DNA of 64,000 bases from Sipunculus nudus (Eukaryota > Annelida > Sipuncula > Golfingiida > Sipunculidae). Location of the stretch: the NCBI GenBank assembly GCA_026874595.1, contig CM049315.1, positions 8,864,664 to 8,928,663 of the forward strand, written 5' to 3'. The notes beneath the pieces were generated by a model. That model was given only the letters and a program-made list of their open reading frames with translations. It searched no databases and was not told where the DNA came from. Below are positions 61,968 through 64,000 of this stretch, one piece after another (the stretch's first letter is position 1; each line of letters starts with the position of its first letter). The position numbers were made by a program, and so were the translations under genes.

Positions 61968-64000
61968 TGTATTGGTGCAAGATACTTGTCACAAGGCATT
62001 CATGATGCAATATCTATTTTACTAAGCTTGTCAATGACAGGTGTAACGTTGTTATGACATTGTGATCTCAAGGTGCCATGTCAAAGTGAAGAGGGATAAC
62101 CGATTTATAATATTAATGTATTGTTGTTGTTATGCTCACAGATATTACAGAATATCTCCATTGATATTTGTTGACCCCCTGTCTGCCAGAGGTCAGCCTA
62201 GATTCCTGGACAGGCATTCAACAGGTTGCCAGATAGATAACGTATGGATATCAAACAATGAATTCTGCTGATTGCTGCAAGTGTTGGACAAGTGGCACTC
62301 CGTACTATGCATCCAATGCGATGATCAGTGGGAAGGTAGCTACATGTAATCCCACTCTAGTAGGTGTTATGATCAGAGCCCCATTTTGACATGGTGCCTT
62401 TTTTTCTTCTTATTATAATCTGCAGGAGATAAAATCTGCCATGATACAAGTCTAGTTCACAATTTTGTATGTATATGTATGCTCACTGCTGACTATTGTA
62501 TTTCAACATGTACAGCAGCTTACCCATAGATTTTAACAGGGTGCCTCTGATGTTTTTATATGCTCATGCTAGTCTTTCATTAACGAAACAAAAAGACCAT
62601 GTTCCAGCCCAATCTCCTACTGTGTGTTACAGATTGCTCGAAATCCTGCAGCCCCTGTATTGCGTGATATTATCTCACACAGGTCTGCTTGCCAAGTGTA
62701 TATGTGTGTGTTTGCGTGTGTGTATGTGTGTGTATTTAGTACTTAGTTTAGCTTCAGCGATATGTGGTGGTCACATTTTATCAGTATTATTATTATCATG
62801 TGCTGATGGGGTGTCTGGTGGGGCTAAGGGATATTTGTATGCATGCCAAATGCTATATCACATACCAATAATATTCACTTGCAGAAGGTGGCCCCACTTT
62901 CTCTTATGGCATTCAGACTTAACAAAAACGCATGTTGTGTATTAACCCTTGGGATATAATAGAAGACGTCTGTGAAGACTTAGCCTTTAGAAGATCTCAT
63001 GCACACCAGTAGGTGACAGCATCTATGCAACTGTCATTCTCACGGCGCATCACTGCTCTCAGCCAGGGCTCCTAGTTATCAAACATTCCACTTGCATTTC
63101 ACTTTCCTCCGTCCTGTCACTTGTTCAGCCCTAGCTCTTCTGCTGTACTCCACATTCTCCTACAGCTGTTGTAATTAAGTCACCTGTCAATCAAATCTAT
63201 TTATAAATTTAAAGAGCAGGAATGCCAGGTTTTTGTCCATGCAGTGGCCTTTTTGTGTTGCACCTTCAGGATGTTGCAATCGTGTGCCAATTCAGTTCTT
63301 TTCTGATGTGACTTAAAGCTAGACTTGGCATAGGTGCCACTACTGGCACTCTGTGGAATTGTCTCTTATCCAGTTGTATGTGTGCACAGTGCCTTTGAAT
63401 AGTCATATTCTTAAGAATAAGCCTAGTCAAATGTTAACCTGTTCAGCCTATTAATTAACTGCCCCTCAAATACTTTTGAAAAATGAGGCTTTTACACTTT
63501 GTGGGGTTGTGGCATCATTAAAAAAAACAGGACATTTGGGTCTATGTAGAGAATATAGCTTTGGAGATTGGGAACTTGGAAATGGTCATATTTAATGTAT
63601 TTGTCATGTGATTTTGTGCTATTCCAACCAAAGTATTATTACATACAGAAGAAAGTAGCCTTTTTATGATGTTTGTGTATTGAAAGCCTTCCCAGAATGA
63701 AAACAGAACCAACTGGGCATTAAAATCCGGCCAAACGATTCCTACTTGCATGTTGTAACAGATGGCTGTGGCATTCCATGGCACAGCCCTTTGATGACGT
63801 GATCAGCTGACATAATCACGATTAATAAACTGCCAGAATAATCAGGGCCGGATGCTCAAGATTCCCTGTGAGCTGCCTTCAAGAGTTGGTGCCTCTGATG
63901 ACTAATTGCAAACTTCACTCATCACAACCCTAACATAATAGGTGATGCAGCAATACTTAACAAGCAGAAGCTCTTTTAATCAGCAGCAAAGTCAACTAAA
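61968..64000 (+). other. CCNG2: CCNG 3' UTR and downstream flank
   Basis: No repeat family or further exon seen. A TG-rich microsatellite lies at about 62698-62737. The best plus-strand polyadenylation signal is AATAAA at 63824. The 149-codon ORF at 62496-62945 spans the microsatellite and looks accidental. Confidence 0.4.
63824..63829 (+). terminator. Candidate CCNG polyadenylation signal
   Basis: AATAAA 1.86 kb after the stop. It would give a long 3' UTR, which is usual for regulated cyclins. Confidence 0.3.

Noticed and set aside
62496-62945. 149-codon ORF in the CCNG 3' UTR
   Set aside because: It runs through a TG microsatellite (giving a Cys/Val-rich stretch) and has no recognisable domain.

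Overview
The window is AT-rich, intron- and repeat-laden animal DNA. It carries two divergently transcribed, paralogous atypical cyclin genes. The minus-strand gene is a cyclin I (CCNI; six coding exons read from about 44.5 kb down to 9.4 kb, 332 aa). The plus-strand gene is a cyclin G (CCNG2-like; eight coding exons from 51.8 to 62.0 kb, 411 aa). Both models were rebuilt by hand from GT-AG junctions and joined in frame without gaps. Both proteins keep the Lys and Glu of the cyclin box that contact the CDK in cyclin A. The organism is inferred to be a lophotrochozoan, most likely a bivalve mollusc. The reason is that most of the repeats are pearl/HINE-type (Helentron-derived) elements with tandem cores and an ACGG tetranucleotide microsatellite, a structure described from oysters and other bivalves. 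I cannot name the species.

Layout. 0-6 kb: two pearl-like elements downstream of CCNI. 6-9.4 kb: non-repetitive flank, probably including the CCNI 3' UTR. 9.4-44.5 kb: CCNI exons 7 to 2, separated by introns of up to 10 kb that are swollen by the same element family (nested and chimeric copies at 35.8-43.1 kb), plus a three-level nest of other elements at 13.2-18.0 kb. 44.6-46.6 kb: CCNI intron 1 and a probable 5' UTR exon with a strong donor. 46.6-51.8 kb: intergenic or bidirectional control region with GC hairpins, an inverted repeat, a tRNA-like B box and a 280-bp-unit tandem element. 51.8-62.0 kb: CCNG. Its first intron starts almost immediately with an element carrying eight exact DR1-type nuclear-receptor motifs, and intron 5 carries a recent template-switch rearrangement. 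62.0-64.0 kb: 3' UTR and flank.

Cyclins G and I belong to one subfamily that acts in growth arrest, stress and differentiation rather than driving the cycle. The two genes share intron positions at the start of the cyclin box and are arranged head to head. From memory, human CCNI and CCNG2 lie divergently at 4q21.1, so this looks like an ancient tandem-inverted duplication kept linked between molluscs and vertebrates. No prokaryotic-type operon, CRISPR array or convincing intact RNA gene was seen. No autonomous transposase or Rep/helicase ORF was recognised, so the mobile elements all look non-autonomous.
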